A stretch of DNA of 64,000 bases. Source: Streptococcus pseudoporcinus LQ 940-04 (GTDB lineage Bacteria; Bacillota; Bacilli; Lactobacillales; Streptococcaceae). The position numbers and the translations under genes are program-made. Below the pieces are notes generated by a model. That model had not been told where the DNA came from and ran no database searches. It saw only the letters and a list, made by a program, of their open reading frames with translations. Positions 28,596 through 36,559 of this stretch are shown one piece after another. Positions within the stretch are counted from its first letter, which is position 1. Every line of letters starts with the position of its first letter. The stretch spans positions 1 to 64,000 of the forward strand of contig NZ_AEUY02000003.1 of the NCBI RefSeq assembly GCF_000188035.1, in the 5' to 3' direction.

Positions 28596-28607
28596 GAGGA
28601 TTTTCAA

Positions 28608-29489
28608 ATGATTCAATGGTGGCAAATACTTTTATTAACCTTATATTCAGCATATCAGATTCTTGATGAATTAACGATTGTTTCCTCAGCTGGATCACCA
28701 GTCTTTGCTGGTTTTATAGCTGGTTTAATAATGGGTGACTTAAAAACAGGTCTTTGGATTGGTGGTAGCCTTCAACTGATGGTTCTAGGTGTTGGAACCT
28801 TTGGTGGGGCGTCACGGATTGATGCAACTTCAGGTGCGGTGATTGCGACAGCTTTTTCGGTTTCACAGGGAATTAAACCAGAAATCGCTATTTCAACTAT
28901 TGCAGTGCCAGTAGCAGCTTTAATGGTATATACTGATATTTTAGGTCGCTTTTCAACAACCTATTTTGCACATAGAATAGATACTCATGTGGAGAATCAT
29001 AACTACAAAGGAATCGAAAGAAATTATTTAATGGGAGCCATTCCCTGGGCCTTATCTAGGGCTTTGCCAGTCTTTTTGGCGATTACACTTGGTGGCCATT
29101 TTGTCCAATCCTTGGTTAACGGTATTCAACAGTATCAATGGTTAGCTAATGGTTTAACTTTGGCTGGTAAAATGCTACCTGGTTTAGGTTTTGCCATCCT
29201 TTTACACTATCTACCAGTAAAACGGAATAGTCACTACTTAGCTTTAGGTTTTGTCATAACGGCAATGTTAACAGTAGTTTATACTAATTTGCAAACTGTT
29301 AGCACTGCTTTAACGACTGTATCCAAAGGGTTTGATGCCTCTCCATATAAAAGTTTGCCAATGATTGGGATTGCTATCATCGGAGCCTGCTTAGCAACTT
29401 TACATTATAAAAATAATCAAAAAACACCAATAGTTGAACAAAGGATTCAAGTTTCTGAAAGTGGGGAAATTGAAGATGATGAGATCTGA
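28608..29489 (+). CDS. PTS system mannose-family EIIC component
   Basis: A 293-residue membrane protein with about 7-8 hydrophobic segments. GLWIGGSLQLMVLGVGTFGGASRIDATSG is typical for the EIIC sugar channel of mannose-family systems, closest in style to those for N-acetylgalactosamine or galactosamine. It lies 12 bases after EIIB. The C-terminal tail beyond about residue 265 is hydrophilic, and its last 14 bases overlap the start of EIID. The substrate assignment is inferred from the neighbours agaS and lacD. Confidence 0.92.
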   Translation: MIQWWQILLLTLYSAYQILDELTIVSSAGSPVFAGFIAGLIMGDLKTGLWIGGSLQLMVLGVGTFGGASRIDATSGAVIATAFSVSQGIKPEIAISTIAVPVAALMVYTDILGRFSTTYFAHRIDTHVENHNYKGIERNYLMGAIPWALSRALPVFLAITLGGHFVQSLVNGIQQYQWLANGLTLAGKMLPGLGFAILLHYLPVKRNSHYLALGFVITAMLTVVYTNLQTVSTALTTVSKGFDASPYKSLPMIGIAIIGACLATLHYKNNQKTPIVEQRIQVSESGEIEDDEI

Positions 29490-30294
29490 TTATAAATTAA
29501 GTAAACAAGATTTTAAACAGATTAATAAAAGAAGTTTATTTACTTTCCAGTGGGGTTGGAATTATGAACGGATGCAGGGGTCCGGCTATCTCTATATGAT
29601 TTTGCCACAATTGCGTAAGTTATATGGTGATAATAGTCCAGAGTTAAGAGAAATGATGACCGTTCATACCCAATTCTTCAATACTTCAAATTTTTTTCAT
29701 ACCATCATTACAGGTATTGATTTGGCACTGGAAGAAAGTGAAGGTCTCCAAGCTAAAGATGCTGTAAATGGAATCAAAACGGGATTGATGGGCCCCTTTG
29801 CACCAATTGGGGATTCTGTCTTTGTTTCTTTAATCCCGGCAATTATGGGTTCAATTGCGGCTGGTTTAGCAAAAGACGGTATATGGTCAGGGATTATTGG
29901 TATTTTGATGTGGGTTAGTGTTCAAATACTAATCAATGTTTTTCGGTGGAAACAGCTGGAAATTGCCTATAGAGAAGGAACAAAGCTAGTCACAACCATG
30001 CGTGATAAGTTATCTTCTTTGGTTGATGCCGCTTCCGTTATGGGGGTCTTTATGGTAGGCGCTTTGATTGCTACAATGATTAATTTTAAAGTGACAGCAG
30101 CTCCCAAAATCGGTTCAAAAGTAATTGATATTCAAGACTTACTAAATACTATCTTTCCACGTTTACTTCCAGCTATTTTTACCGGAGCTGTTTTTTGGCT
30201 CCTTGGTCGAAAAGGCATGACACCAACAAAAGCCATATTTGCGATTATTATTTTTGCCATTATCATGGCTTATTTCAAAGTGTTAGGAGTTTAG
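29476..30294 (+). CDS. PTS system mannose-family EIID component
   Basis: A 272-residue protein: FQWGWNYERMQGSGYLYMILPQL near the N-terminus, then EFFNTSN-like HTQFFNTSNFFHTIITGIDLALEE, and GLMGPFAPIGDSVFVSLIPAIMGSIAAGLA, all EIID hallmarks. Several membrane segments occupy the C-terminal half. The start is ATG 29476 or 29479 (MMRSDYKLSK), overlapping EIIC by 14 bases. A longer open frame from 29434 lies inside EIIC and is not favoured. It forms the membrane channel with EIIC. Confidence 0.92.
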   Translation: MMRSDYKLSKQDFKQINKRSLFTFQWGWNYERMQGSGYLYMILPQLRKLYGDNSPELREMMTVHTQFFNTSNFFHTIITGIDLALEESEGLQAKDAVNGIKTGLMGPFAPIGDSVFVSLIPAIMGSIAAGLAKDGIWSGIIGILMWVSVQILINVFRWKQLEIAYREGTKLVTTMRDKLSSLVDAASVMGVFMVGALIATMINFKVTAAPKIGSKVIDIQDLLNTIFPRLLPAIFTGAVFWLLGRKGMTPTKAIFAIIIFAIIMAYFKVLGV

Positions 30295-30298
30295 AAGA

Positions 30299-30706
30299 GT
30301 GAAAAATCTTATCTTAGTTAGCCACGGGCATTTTTGTCACGAGCTTAAAAAATCAACAGAAATGATAATGGGACCACAAAATACTATTTTTTCGGTAGGC
30401 TTAGAAACTATCGAAGGAGCAGAAGAGTTTAGGGAAAAATTGGTAACAATCATTAATAAGCTTGAAGGTGACTTCCTTATTTTTGCTGATTTATTGGGAG
30501 GAACTCCCTGTAATGTGGCTACGCAGTTATTGATGGCTGGTCATCACTTTGAACTCTATGCGGGAATGAATATGCCTATGATAATTGCTTTTCTAAATAG
30601 TCAAATGTTGGACCAAGATATTGATCTTAGGAGTTTTGCTCAAGAAAACATTTATTTTGTCAATGCCTTACTTGAGCAAAAAAATGATGAGGAAGATGAA
30701 GTCTAA
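30299..30706 (+). CDS. PTS system mannose-family EIIA component
   Basis: A 135-residue cytoplasmic protein with the EIIA-Man fold. ILVSHGHFCHELKKS holds the phosphorylated histidine near residue 9, and DLLGGTPCNVATQLL is the second hallmark. It starts with GTG at 30299, 4 bases after the EIID stop, so translation is likely coupled. It is the last gene of the operon, and a terminator follows at once. Confidence 0.9.
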   Translation: MKNLILVSHGHFCHELKKSTEMIMGPQNTIFSVGLETIEGAEEFREKLVTIINKLEGDFLIFADLLGGTPCNVATQLLMAGHHFELYAGMNMPMIIAFLNSQMLDQDIDLRSFAQENIYFVNALLEQKNDEEDEV

Positions 30707-30709
30707 GTA

Positions 30710-30748
30710 CTAGTCTCATTATTAAAGAGATTTAATGAGACTAGCTTT
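30710..30748 (+). terminator. Terminator after the PTS operon
   Basis: A perfect 12-bp stem CTAGTCTCATTA/TAATGAGACTAG with an 11-base loop, followed by CTTTTA (a short T-run). Confidence 0.8.
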
Positions 30749-30760
30749 TAGAGAGTATTA

Positions 30761-30890
30761 ATGACATTAACAAATGATTTGGTAAGATTGGCGTGAGCTG
30801 TTGCCTAATGAAGACCAAGTTGTTATTAGTTATTCTAAGAGCCTAGGACTTCAAATTGAGGGATTTTTGATAGCAAAAAACCACTTCTGA
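30761..30890 (+). pseudogene. Remnant of a small unidentified gene
   Basis: An ATG at 30761 gives MTLTNDLVRLA and then stops. In another frame DWRELLPNEDQVVISYSKS continues as SLGLQIEGFLIAKNHF to a TGA at 30888-30890. The second part has normal-looking coding composition, so this may be a one-base-shifted small gene. I do not recognise the product, and chance cannot be excluded. Confidence 0.25.
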
Positions 30891-30902
30891 GAAGAAGTGG
30901 TT
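30874..30902 (-). terminator. Terminator after rpmE2
   Basis: On the minus strand a stem AACCACTTCT/AGAAGTGGTT with a TCTC loop runs into TTTTTT. Confidence 0.93.
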
Positions 30903-30915
30903 GTATGTTTGTGAC

Positions 30916-31176
30916 TTATTTTGCTGCGTTTGCATCTTTGAGACCGTATTTTTTGTTGAAACGATCGACACGTCCGTCTGCTTGTGTAAATTTTTGACGT
31001 CCTGTGTAGAATGGGTGAGAATCTGATGAAATTTCTACACGAATAAGTGGATAAGTTTCACCTTCGAACTCAACAGTTTCGTTGCTTGACTTAGTAGATC
31101 CACTAAGGAACTGGTAACCTGTGGTTGTATCTAAAAATACAACTGGACGATAATCTGGATGGATGTCTTTTCTCAT
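30916..31176 (-). CDS. rpmE2: 50S ribosomal protein L31 type B (cysteine-free)
   Basis: An 86-residue L31 protein starting [21 protein letters not shown], with the type B insertion and no cysteine at all. It is thus the zinc-independent (C-) form. In several bacteria the C- form is made under zinc limitation to replace a zinc-binding L31, although many streptococci carry only this type. A candidate AdcR box overlaps its promoter (31223-31234). The ribosome site AAAGGAAA lies somewhat far (about 13 bases) before the ATG. It is a single-gene unit with its own terminator. Confidence 0.95.
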   Translation of the reverse strand: MRKDIHPDYRPVVFLDTTTGYQFLSGSTKSSNETVEFEGETYPLIRVEISSDSHPFYTGRQKFTQADGRVDRFNKKYGLKDANAAK

Positions 31177-31222
31177 CTTAAAAATAATTTCCTTTCTGCC
31201 ATGGTGCTTTTGCCCATAGTTA

Positions 31223-31262
31223 TTAACTAGTCTAGTTTATCAAACTTATCTTGTTTTGACAA
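31223..31262 (-). promoter_or_regulatory. rpmE2 promoter with candidate AdcR box
   Basis: On the minus strand, -35 TTGTCA (31262-31257) and -10 TAAACT (31239-31234) are 17 bases apart. Right at the -10 lies an AdcR-like box (31223-31234; plus strand TTAACTAGTCTA, 10 of 12 match to TTAACYRGTTAA). The geometry matches the adcA promoter, where the first box also abuts the -10. Zinc control is inferred. Confidence 0.5.
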
Positions 31263-31288
31263 GCCTTTTACTTAAATTTAAAAAATGA

Positions 31289-32221
31289 CTAATCAAAGAG
31301 TGCTTGCATTTCTCGGTAAATCTGTTCATTTTCTGCTAAGCTGTAGGAATTAGCACCACTAGCTAAAGGGTGTCCTCCTCCTTCATGTGCCTTGGCAATC
31401 TGATTAATCGTTTTTTCTTTACTGCGCATCCGTACTCTGAAGCTACCATCTTCATGCTGAACAAAGATGGCCCAAACGGTAACCATATCAATTTTGCCTG
31501 GTGCAGAAACAATAGCGGAGCTTTCAGCCTCTGAAATATTGAAGGCTTTTAAGGTTTCTTGACTCAGAACTACCCGCGCAACGCCATGTTGATCAACTTC
31601 TAGATGATCAAAGACATAGCCTTGTAATTTAGCAATTTTGAAGGGGAAAGAATCCATTTGGCGTGAAATGGTTGCAAAATCAAATTGATATTCTCTAAGT
31701 TTAGCGGCAATGCGGAAAGTTTTTGCAGTCGTTGCTGGGTAGAGAAAACGTCCTGTATCGCCGACGATTCCTGTATAAAGTAAGGAAGCAACCTTGGTGG
31801 TTAATGTCAAATTGAGACTAAAAGCAAAATCAGCAATGATTTCACTGGCACTTGAGGCATTAGTATCAACTAGAGAGATGTCACCATAGGCATCGTCATT
31901 AGGATGGTGATCAATTTTGATTAATTTTTTTCCATTGCAATAATTAGGATTATCAATTCTAGGACGATTTGCCGTATCCGTCACAATCACAAGCGCATCA
32001 TGATAGTCGTCGTTAGTGACATGATCCATTTGTGCAATCCAGGCCAGGCTTGGTTCATCAAAACCTGTTACTAATACCCTCTTATCAGGAAAATTAGCTA
32101 AAATCAATTCTTTCAAGCCGACTTGGCTGCCAATGGCATCTGGATCGGGATTTTGATGGCGATGAATAATAATTGTCTCACTTTTTATAATTTCATCCAA
32201 AATTTGTTGGTAAATGGTCAT
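31289..32221 (-). CDS. DHH/DHHA1 phosphoesterase, NrnA-like (oligoribonuclease/pAp phosphatase)
   Basis: A 310-residue protein of the DHH family. HRHQNPDPDAIGSQVGL (DxD), VIVTDTANRPRI and KIDHHPNDDAYGD (the DHH motif) form the N-terminal metal site. The C-terminal DHHA1 domain ends with AHEGGGHPLASGANS. Relatives degrade nano-RNA, pAp or cyclic-di-AMP breakdown products (pApA), and this member most resembles NrnA/Pde2-type soluble enzymes. It follows the GNAT gene after 8 bases and is probably in one unit with it. Confidence 0.88.
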   Translation of the reverse strand: MTIYQQILDEIIKSETIIIHRHQNPDPDAIGSQVGLKELILANFPDKRVLVTGFDEPSLAWIAQMDHVTNDDYHDALVIVTDTANRPRIDNPNYCNGKKLIKIDHHPNDDAYGDISLVDTNASSASEIIADFAFSLNLTLTTKVASLLYTGIVGDTGRFLYPATTAKTFRIAAKLREYQFDFATISRQMDSFPFKIAKLQGYVFDHLEVDQHGVARVVLSQETLKAFNISEAESSAIVSAPGKIDMVTVWAIFVQHEDGSFRVRMRSKEKTINQIAKAHEGGGHPLASGANSYSLAENEQIYREMQALFD

Positions 32222-32229
32222 GTTATCCT

Positions 32230-32664
32230 CTAATCTATTTTAATCATATCAATATGGGGAATCTTATCTTCAAGATAAACCTCTGATGTACTGTAAAATC
32301 CAAAAGAATTATAGAATTTTTCTAGATAGGCTTGTGCTTGCGCATAGACTGGTTTCATGGTATACTCCTTGGCGCAATAGCTTAAAGCGTAACTCACTAA
32401 ATCACGTCCGAGACCTGACTTACGATAAGACTTTCCAACTAAAACACGTCCTAGTTTGATTTCACTTTTAGTAGGAATTAGGCGACAATAGGCTATTACT
32501 TGTTCAAAACCATCTATTTTAAAAAGATGTATAGCAGTCTTATCCAGGTCATCAATTTCTGGATAGGCGCAGTCTTGCTCCACAACAAAGACATCTACCC
32601 GTGCTTTTAGTATCGCAAATAGTTGCTCCCTACTAAGCTCTTTAAAACTTTTAATCATCCACAT
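32230..32664 (-). CDS. GNAT acetyltransferase, ElaA-like
   Basis: A 144-residue GNAT protein. FKELSREQLFAILKARVDVFVVEQDCAYPEIDDLD is the distinctive ElaA-family N-terminus. The acetyl-CoA loop is LGRVLVGKSYRKSGLGRDLVSYAL. The acceptor is unknown. It begins with ATG at 32664 behind GAGGAGAG and is likely co-transcribed with the DHH phosphoesterase. Confidence 0.85.
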   Translation of the reverse strand: MWMIKSFKELSREQLFAILKARVDVFVVEQDCAYPEIDDLDKTAIHLFKIDGFEQVIAYCRLIPTKSEIKLGRVLVGKSYRKSGLGRDLVSYALSYCAKEYTMKPVYAQAQAYLEKFYNSFGFYSTSEVYLEDKIPHIDMIKID

Positions 32665-32819
32665 AGCTTTTCTCTCCTCACCCTACTTAATGGTCATATT
32701 ATAACATATTTGTAGGGAGTCATTCATTTAGAAAAAATCTTGCATAGATAGAGATTAACGGTTAAATAGAATCATAGATTAAAGGACTCGGTGCGTGAGT
32801 TTTATAAAAAGTTACCCAA

Positions 32820-32850
32820 GAAAAAGTGATGGGAAATACCATCACTTTTT
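32820..32850. terminator. Terminator of the GST gene (works on both strands)
   Basis: A perfect 12-bp stem AAAAAGTGATGG/CCATCACTTTTT with a 6-base loop and T-runs on both sides. It ends within the GST stop codon region. Confidence 0.9.
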
Positions 32851-33628
32851 AGTTAATATCTGTTAATTCTTGGGTCAAAGCTCGTTTAACAGCAGGTCTT
32901 TCTGCTATCCGTTTTGTCCAGGCTTGAAGGTTTTGATATTCTCTTACATTGAGGAAAGTACCCGCATCCTTGTAGAGGTCATCAAGTGCGAGTTGTCCAT
33001 ACCAAGACCAAATAGCAATGTCAGCAATGCTATAGTCATGACCTACAATGTAAGTTTTGTTAGCCAGTTCTTTATCCAAAAGGTCTAACTGACGTTTTGT
33101 CTCCATAGTGTAACGGTTAATGGGGTATTCTAGTTTCTCGGGAGCATAATGGAAGAAGTGACCGAAACCGCCTCCAACAAAAGGTGCAGCACCAGTTTGC
33201 CAAAAGAGCCAATTAAGTGTTTCGGTCCGTGTAGACCAGTCGGAGCTGATTAAAGTCTGAAACTTGTCAGCTAGGTAAAGTAAGATATTAGCTGATTCAA
33301 AAATACGAATTGATGTCTCTGTACTCTGATCAACTAAAGCAGGAATTTTTGAGTTAGGGTTAATAGCAACAAAATCGCTGCCAAATTGTTGTCCTTGGTC
33401 AATCTTAATTTTGAAGGCATCATATTGACTTTCTTCAATGCCTAATTCTTTTAGTTCTTCGAGCATAATTAAGGGCTTAATGCCATTTGGAGTTCCTAAG
33501 GTATATAATTGAAAAGGTGCATCGCCCTTTGGTATAGCTTGCTTAAAACGGCTTCCGGCTGTTGGTTGATTGTTATCAGTTTCTTTAGCAGTGTTTTCCC
33601 AAACGGTGGGTAGTTGATAGTCAGACAT
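32849..33628 (-). CDS. Glutathione S-transferase family protein, YghU-like
   Basis: A 259-residue protein with an N-terminal thioredoxin-like domain (about residues 35-125; FQLYTLGTPNGIKPLIMLEEL, NPNSKIPALVD, IFESANILLYLA) and a C-terminal helical domain (WLFWQTGAAPFVGGGFGHFFHYAPE, YIVGHDYSIADIAIW). These match the Nu-class YghU/YfcG group, which bind glutathione and act as disulphide reductases. It is a single-gene unit. Streptococci take up or make glutathione, so a redox role is plausible. Confidence 0.88.
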   Translation of the reverse strand: MSDYQLPTVWENTAKETDNNQPTAGSRFKQAIPKGDAPFQLYTLGTPNGIKPLIMLEELKELGIEESQYDAFKIKIDQGQQFGSDFVAINPNSKIPALVDQSTETSIRIFESANILLYLADKFQTLISSDWSTRTETLNWLFWQTGAAPFVGGGFGHFFHYAPEKLEYPINRYTMETKRQLDLLDKELANKTYIVGHDYSIADIAIWSWYGQLALDDLYKDAGTFLNVREYQNLQAWTKRIAERPAVKRALTQELTDIN

Positions 33629-33936
33629 AGATTTATCCTCCTCATTTTTCTTAATCTCATCATATCAAAAAGAAGTAGCTAAAACAAAAGATAAAATTGC
33701 CAAAGCAAGAGGAAGCTTATACTTAATGTAAGAAGTATCCTTTTTCTGGAAATGTCATCAATGGCTTCTATCGGTAGTAGCAGGGTGCAAGAAAGAGCAT
33801 ATTATAAAGGCTAGGCCCATCTCTTTTTAAGTAATCTTGAGTTAAGGTCTTAGGAAATAGAGGCGAACTTAAAATGCAGATGCTTTTCTCAAAAAAGTGT
33901 GGTAAAATAAGAGCAGTTTAGTTTTTGGAGGAAATT
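33629..33936. other. Spacer between the GST gene and flavodoxin
   Basis: I see no gene in these 308 bases. The last 40 bases hold an extended -10 (TGTGGTAAAAT, ending at 33907) and the ribosome site TTGGAGGA for flavodoxin. The middle part has no convincing repeat or hairpin. Confidence 0.5.
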
Positions 33937-34386
33937 ATGGCATTAGCAAAGATCGTTTATGCCAGCATGACAGGAAATACTGAAGAAATTGCTGATATCG
34001 TTGCAAGTAAATTGCAAGAACTTGGACATGATGTAGAGATTGACGAATGTACCTCAGTAGAAGCTTCAGATTTTGAAGATGCTGATATGGCAATTGTTGC
34101 AACTTATACTTATGGTGATGGTGACTTACCTGATGAGATTGTAGATTTCTATGAGGATTTACAAGATTTAGACTTGTCTGGGAAGATTTATGGTGTTGTT
34201 GGTTCTGGCGATACTTTCTATGATTATTTTTGTAAATCAGTAGACGAATTTGAAGAACAATTTGCCCTAACTGGTGCAAGAAAGGGAGCAGATTCTGTTA
34301 AGGTTGATTTAGCAGCTGAAGAGGAAGATATTGAGAATCTGGAACTTTTTGCTAAAAAAATGTCAGAAGCTGTAGAAGCTATCTAG
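33937..34386 (+). CDS. Flavodoxin
   Basis: A 149-residue acidic FMN protein. The phosphate-binding loop is ASMTGNTEEIAD (residues 9-20), and the isoalloxazine-binding aromatic loops are TYTYGDGDLP and GSGDTFYDYFC. It is a small electron carrier in the cytoplasm and may supply reducing power to iron-sulphur or radical enzymes. The start is ATG at 33937 (MALAKIVYASMTGN) behind GGAGGA. A TTG at 33925 lies on the ribosome site and is rejected. Chorismate mutase follows after 114 bases. Confidence 0.95.
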   Translation: MALAKIVYASMTGNTEEIADIVASKLQELGHDVEIDECTSVEASDFEDADMAIVATYTYGDGDLPDEIVDFYEDLQDLDLSGKIYGVVGSGDTFYDYFCKSVDEFEEQFALTGARKGADSVKVDLAAEEEDIENLELFAKKMSEAVEAI

Positions 34387-34500
34387 TAACAGATACGATT
34401 GGTAAAGCAGAATACTAGGAATCCCTAGTATTTTTTCTTGTTTTGTTAGCTGATTTTTCTTATAATTTAGAAAAATGAGAAAAAAGAAAGTAGGAGATCT

Positions 34501-34779
34501 ATGAATCTAGAGCAACTTCGCCGGGAGATTGATTCTGTTGATGCTCAGTTAGTTATTTTATTAGAGAAACGAATGGACTTGGTTAATCAGATTGCGGCAT
34601 ATAAAAAACGCGAACAGATTGACGTTTTAAATCGGAAGCGGGAGACAAGTATTTTAGAAATGGTTTCAACGAATATTCAAAATGCTGATTATGAAAAAAC
34701 GATTTTAGAGACCTTTGAGTCTATTATGACCCATTCTCGCCTTTATCAATACCAGAGGTTAGCTAATGATAAAGACTAG
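34501..34779 (+). CDS. Chorismate mutase, AroQ type
   Basis: A 92-residue single-domain chorismate mutase (chorismate to prephenate, the branch to Phe and Tyr). The all-helical AroQ motif is LRREIDSVDAQLVILLEKRMDLVNQIAAYKK, with Arg, Lys and Arg positions of the active site (R11 region, K37-38, R46 region in LNRKRE). It is a free-standing short form. Its last 14 bases overlap the start of the ClC gene, so the two are translationally coupled. Confidence 0.9.
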   Translation: MNLEQLRREIDSVDAQLVILLEKRMDLVNQIAAYKKREQIDVLNRKRETSILEMVSTNIQNADYEKTILETFESIMTHSRLYQYQRLANDKD

Positions 34780-35983
34780 CATAGGTACAAAACTTAAAAA
34801 ACAAGAACTCATATTTTTAAGCCTATTTGCCATTCTTATCGGTCTTCTTGTGGGCCTTTTAGATTTTGTTTTTGGAAAAGGTCTACTTATACTGTCGGCT
34901 TATAGGGATACTCATTTTTTATACTTAATTCCTTTTTTAGCAGTTAGTGGCTTGTTTATTGTCTATCTTTATGACCGTTTTGGAGGAAAAGCTAAGGCTG
35001 GTATGTCTTTGCTTTTTGAGGTTGGTCACGGAAAAGAAGAGACAATTCCTCTTGTATTAATTCCTCTCGTCCTATTGTCAACTTGGATAACGCATTTATT
35101 TGGCGGAAGTGCGGGGAGAGAAGGTGTGGCTGTCCAAATAGGAGCTAGCTTAGCACATTATTTTTCAAAATTCAGTCAGTTTAAAAGTGCGTCTCGTCTT
35201 TATTTGGTGGTCGGTATGTCAGCTGGATTTGCTGGCTTGTTTCAAACGCCTATTGCAGCAGTTTTGTTTTCCTTAGAGTTGTTATTACTGGATCATGTTT
35301 TTTTCAGAGCTCTTATACCAGCAACGCTCGCAGCTTTTACAGCTTCGATGACAACCCACTTCCTAGGTTTAGAGAAATTTTCAGTACTTTTAAAAGAGCC
35401 TCCAGTACTAAGCCTAGACCTCTTTCTTAAAATGATAATACTGGGTTTATTATTTGGGATGGTAGGAAATATCTTCGCTGTCAGCTTAGCACACCTTAAA
35501 ATCTATTTCTCACGCATTTTAGGGAACCCCTATCAACGCATTATGGTTATTGGATTCTTATTATCCTTGCTTTTAATCTTCTTACATTTTGGACGCTATA
35601 GTGGTCTTGGAACAAATTTAATAGCTGCGGCTTTTGGTGAAAAGCAGGTCTTGGCTTATGATTGGTTCTTTAAACTTGTACTGACTGTGGTGACGATTGC
35701 AGCTGGATTTCAAGGAGGGGAGGTTACTCCCTTATTTGCCATTGGGGCCTCCCTTGGCGCAGCGTTAGCTCCCTTTTTTGGATTGCCGATTGAAATGGTT
35801 GCTGCCCTTGGTTATGTTTGTGTTTTTGCCAGTGCGACAAATACTTTTTTTGCGCCCCTTTTTATTGGCTTTGAAGTTTTTGGTTCGGAATATTTTGTTT
35901 TTTTCTTTCTAGCGCTTGTGTTTGCTTATAGTCTCAATCGTAACTATAGTATCTATAGTAAGCAGGAAAGACTGATTTTGTAA
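34766..35983 (+). CDS. ClC-family anion channel/antiporter
   Basis: A 405-residue membrane protein of the voltage-gated chloride channel (ClC) family with about ten hydrophobic segments. The motif GSAGREGVAVQIGASLAHYF contains the gating glutamate. FQTPIAAVLFSLELL and FQGGEVTPLFAIGASLGAAL are further family signatures. The first anion-site motif GSGIP of chloride ClCs is not seen; AKAGMSLLFEVG is in its place. GREGVAVQ instead of GREGPTVQ also points to a divergent subgroup, perhaps the fluoride-exporting CLC-F type. The start overlaps the chorismate mutase gene. Confidence 0.88.
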   Translation: MIKTSIGTKLKKQELIFLSLFAILIGLLVGLLDFVFGKGLLILSAYRDTHFLYLIPFLAVSGLFIVYLYDRFGGKAKAGMSLLFEVGHGKEETIPLVLIPLVLLSTWITHLFGGSAGREGVAVQIGASLAHYFSKFSQFKSASRLYLVVGMSAGFAGLFQTPIAAVLFSLELLLLDHVFFRALIPATLAAFTASMTTHFLGLEKFSVLLKEPPVLSLDLFLKMIILGLLFGMVGNIFAVSLAHLKIYFSRILGNPYQRIMVIGFLLSLLLIFLHFGRYSGLGTNLIAAAFGEKQVLAYDWFFKLVLTVVTIAAGFQGGEVTPLFAIGASLGAALAPFFGLPIEMVAALGYVCVFASATNTFFAPLFIGFEVFGSEYFVFFFLALVFAYSLNRNYSIYSKQERLIL

Positions 35984-35993
35984 AGAAATTATC

Positions 35994-36022
35994 TTTACAA
36001 GTCTAGTGAAATATGCTAAAAT
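35994..36022 (+). promoter_or_regulatory. rplS promoter
   Basis: -35 TTTACA (35994-35999) and extended -10 TGCTAAAAT (hexamer 36017-36022) are 17 bases apart, just after the ClC stop codon. Confidence 0.7.
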
Positions 36023-36029
36023 ATGCTTT

Positions 36030-36117
36030 GTGTGTGATGGACACATAGAAATTACGGCTAATCCGCTTAGACTGTCATCAGGTTGCTCTAAAGATTAGTA
36101 AGATAGGAGAATAAAAA
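36030..36117 (+). promoter_or_regulatory. Candidate L19 leader RNA
   Basis: The 5' leader of rplS contains TGATGGACA (36036-36044) able to pair with TGTCATCA (36073-36080), enclosing a C/G-containing region. An L19 leader that controls rplS is established in Bacilli. Position and structure fit, but I could not check it against the family model. Confidence 0.5.
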
Positions 36118-36465
36118 ATGAATCCATTAATCCAAAGTTTGACTGAAGGTCAACTTCGTACTGATATCCCTGAGTTCCGCGCTGGTGACACTGTACGTGT
36201 TCACGCAAAAGTTGTCGAAGGTACTCGCGAACGTATCCAGATCTTTGAAGGTGTTGTTATCTCTCGTAAAGGTCAAGGGATCTCTGAAATGTACACTGTT
36301 CGTAAAATTTCAAGCGGTATCGGTGTTGAACGTACTTTCCCAATCCACACTCCACGTGTAGATAAAATCGAAGTTATCCGTTATGGTAAAGTTCGTCGTG
36401 CTAAACTTTACTACTTACGTGCATTACAAGGTAAAGCAGCACGTATCAAAGAAGTCCGTCGTTAA
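36118..36465 (+). CDS. rplS: 50S ribosomal protein L19
   Basis: A 115-residue ribosomal protein with the typical L19 sequence: [31 protein letters not shown], then [20 protein letters not shown] and a basic C-terminus. Codon use is strongly biased, as expected for a highly expressed gene. It has its own promoter, leader and terminator. Confidence 0.98.
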   Translation: MNPLIQSLTEGQLRTDIPEFRAGDTVRVHAKVVEGTRERIQIFEGVVISRKGQGISEMYTVRKISSGIGVERTFPIHTPRVDKIEVIRYGKVRRAKLYYLRALQGKAARIKEVRR

Positions 36466-36492
36466 TCTAAGATACTAAAGGTATCTAGAAGT

Positions 36493-36554
36493 CGATAGAA
36501 AAATAGAAAAACTGCCTCGTGACTATGTCACAGTGGCAGTTTTTCTATTTTCGA
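36493..36554 (+). terminator. Terminator after rplS
   Basis: A stem of about 17 bp (AAAATAGAAAAACTGCC with GGCAGTTTTTCTATTTT) encloses an 18-base loop that itself contains a GTGAC/GTCAC mini-stem. Confidence 0.9.
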
Positions 36555-36559
36555 GGTCT

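Noticed and set aside
33935..34279. 114-codon antisense frame rich in His and Gln inside the flavodoxin gene
   Set aside because: It mirrors the Asp/Glu-rich flavodoxin codons; composition is an artefact.
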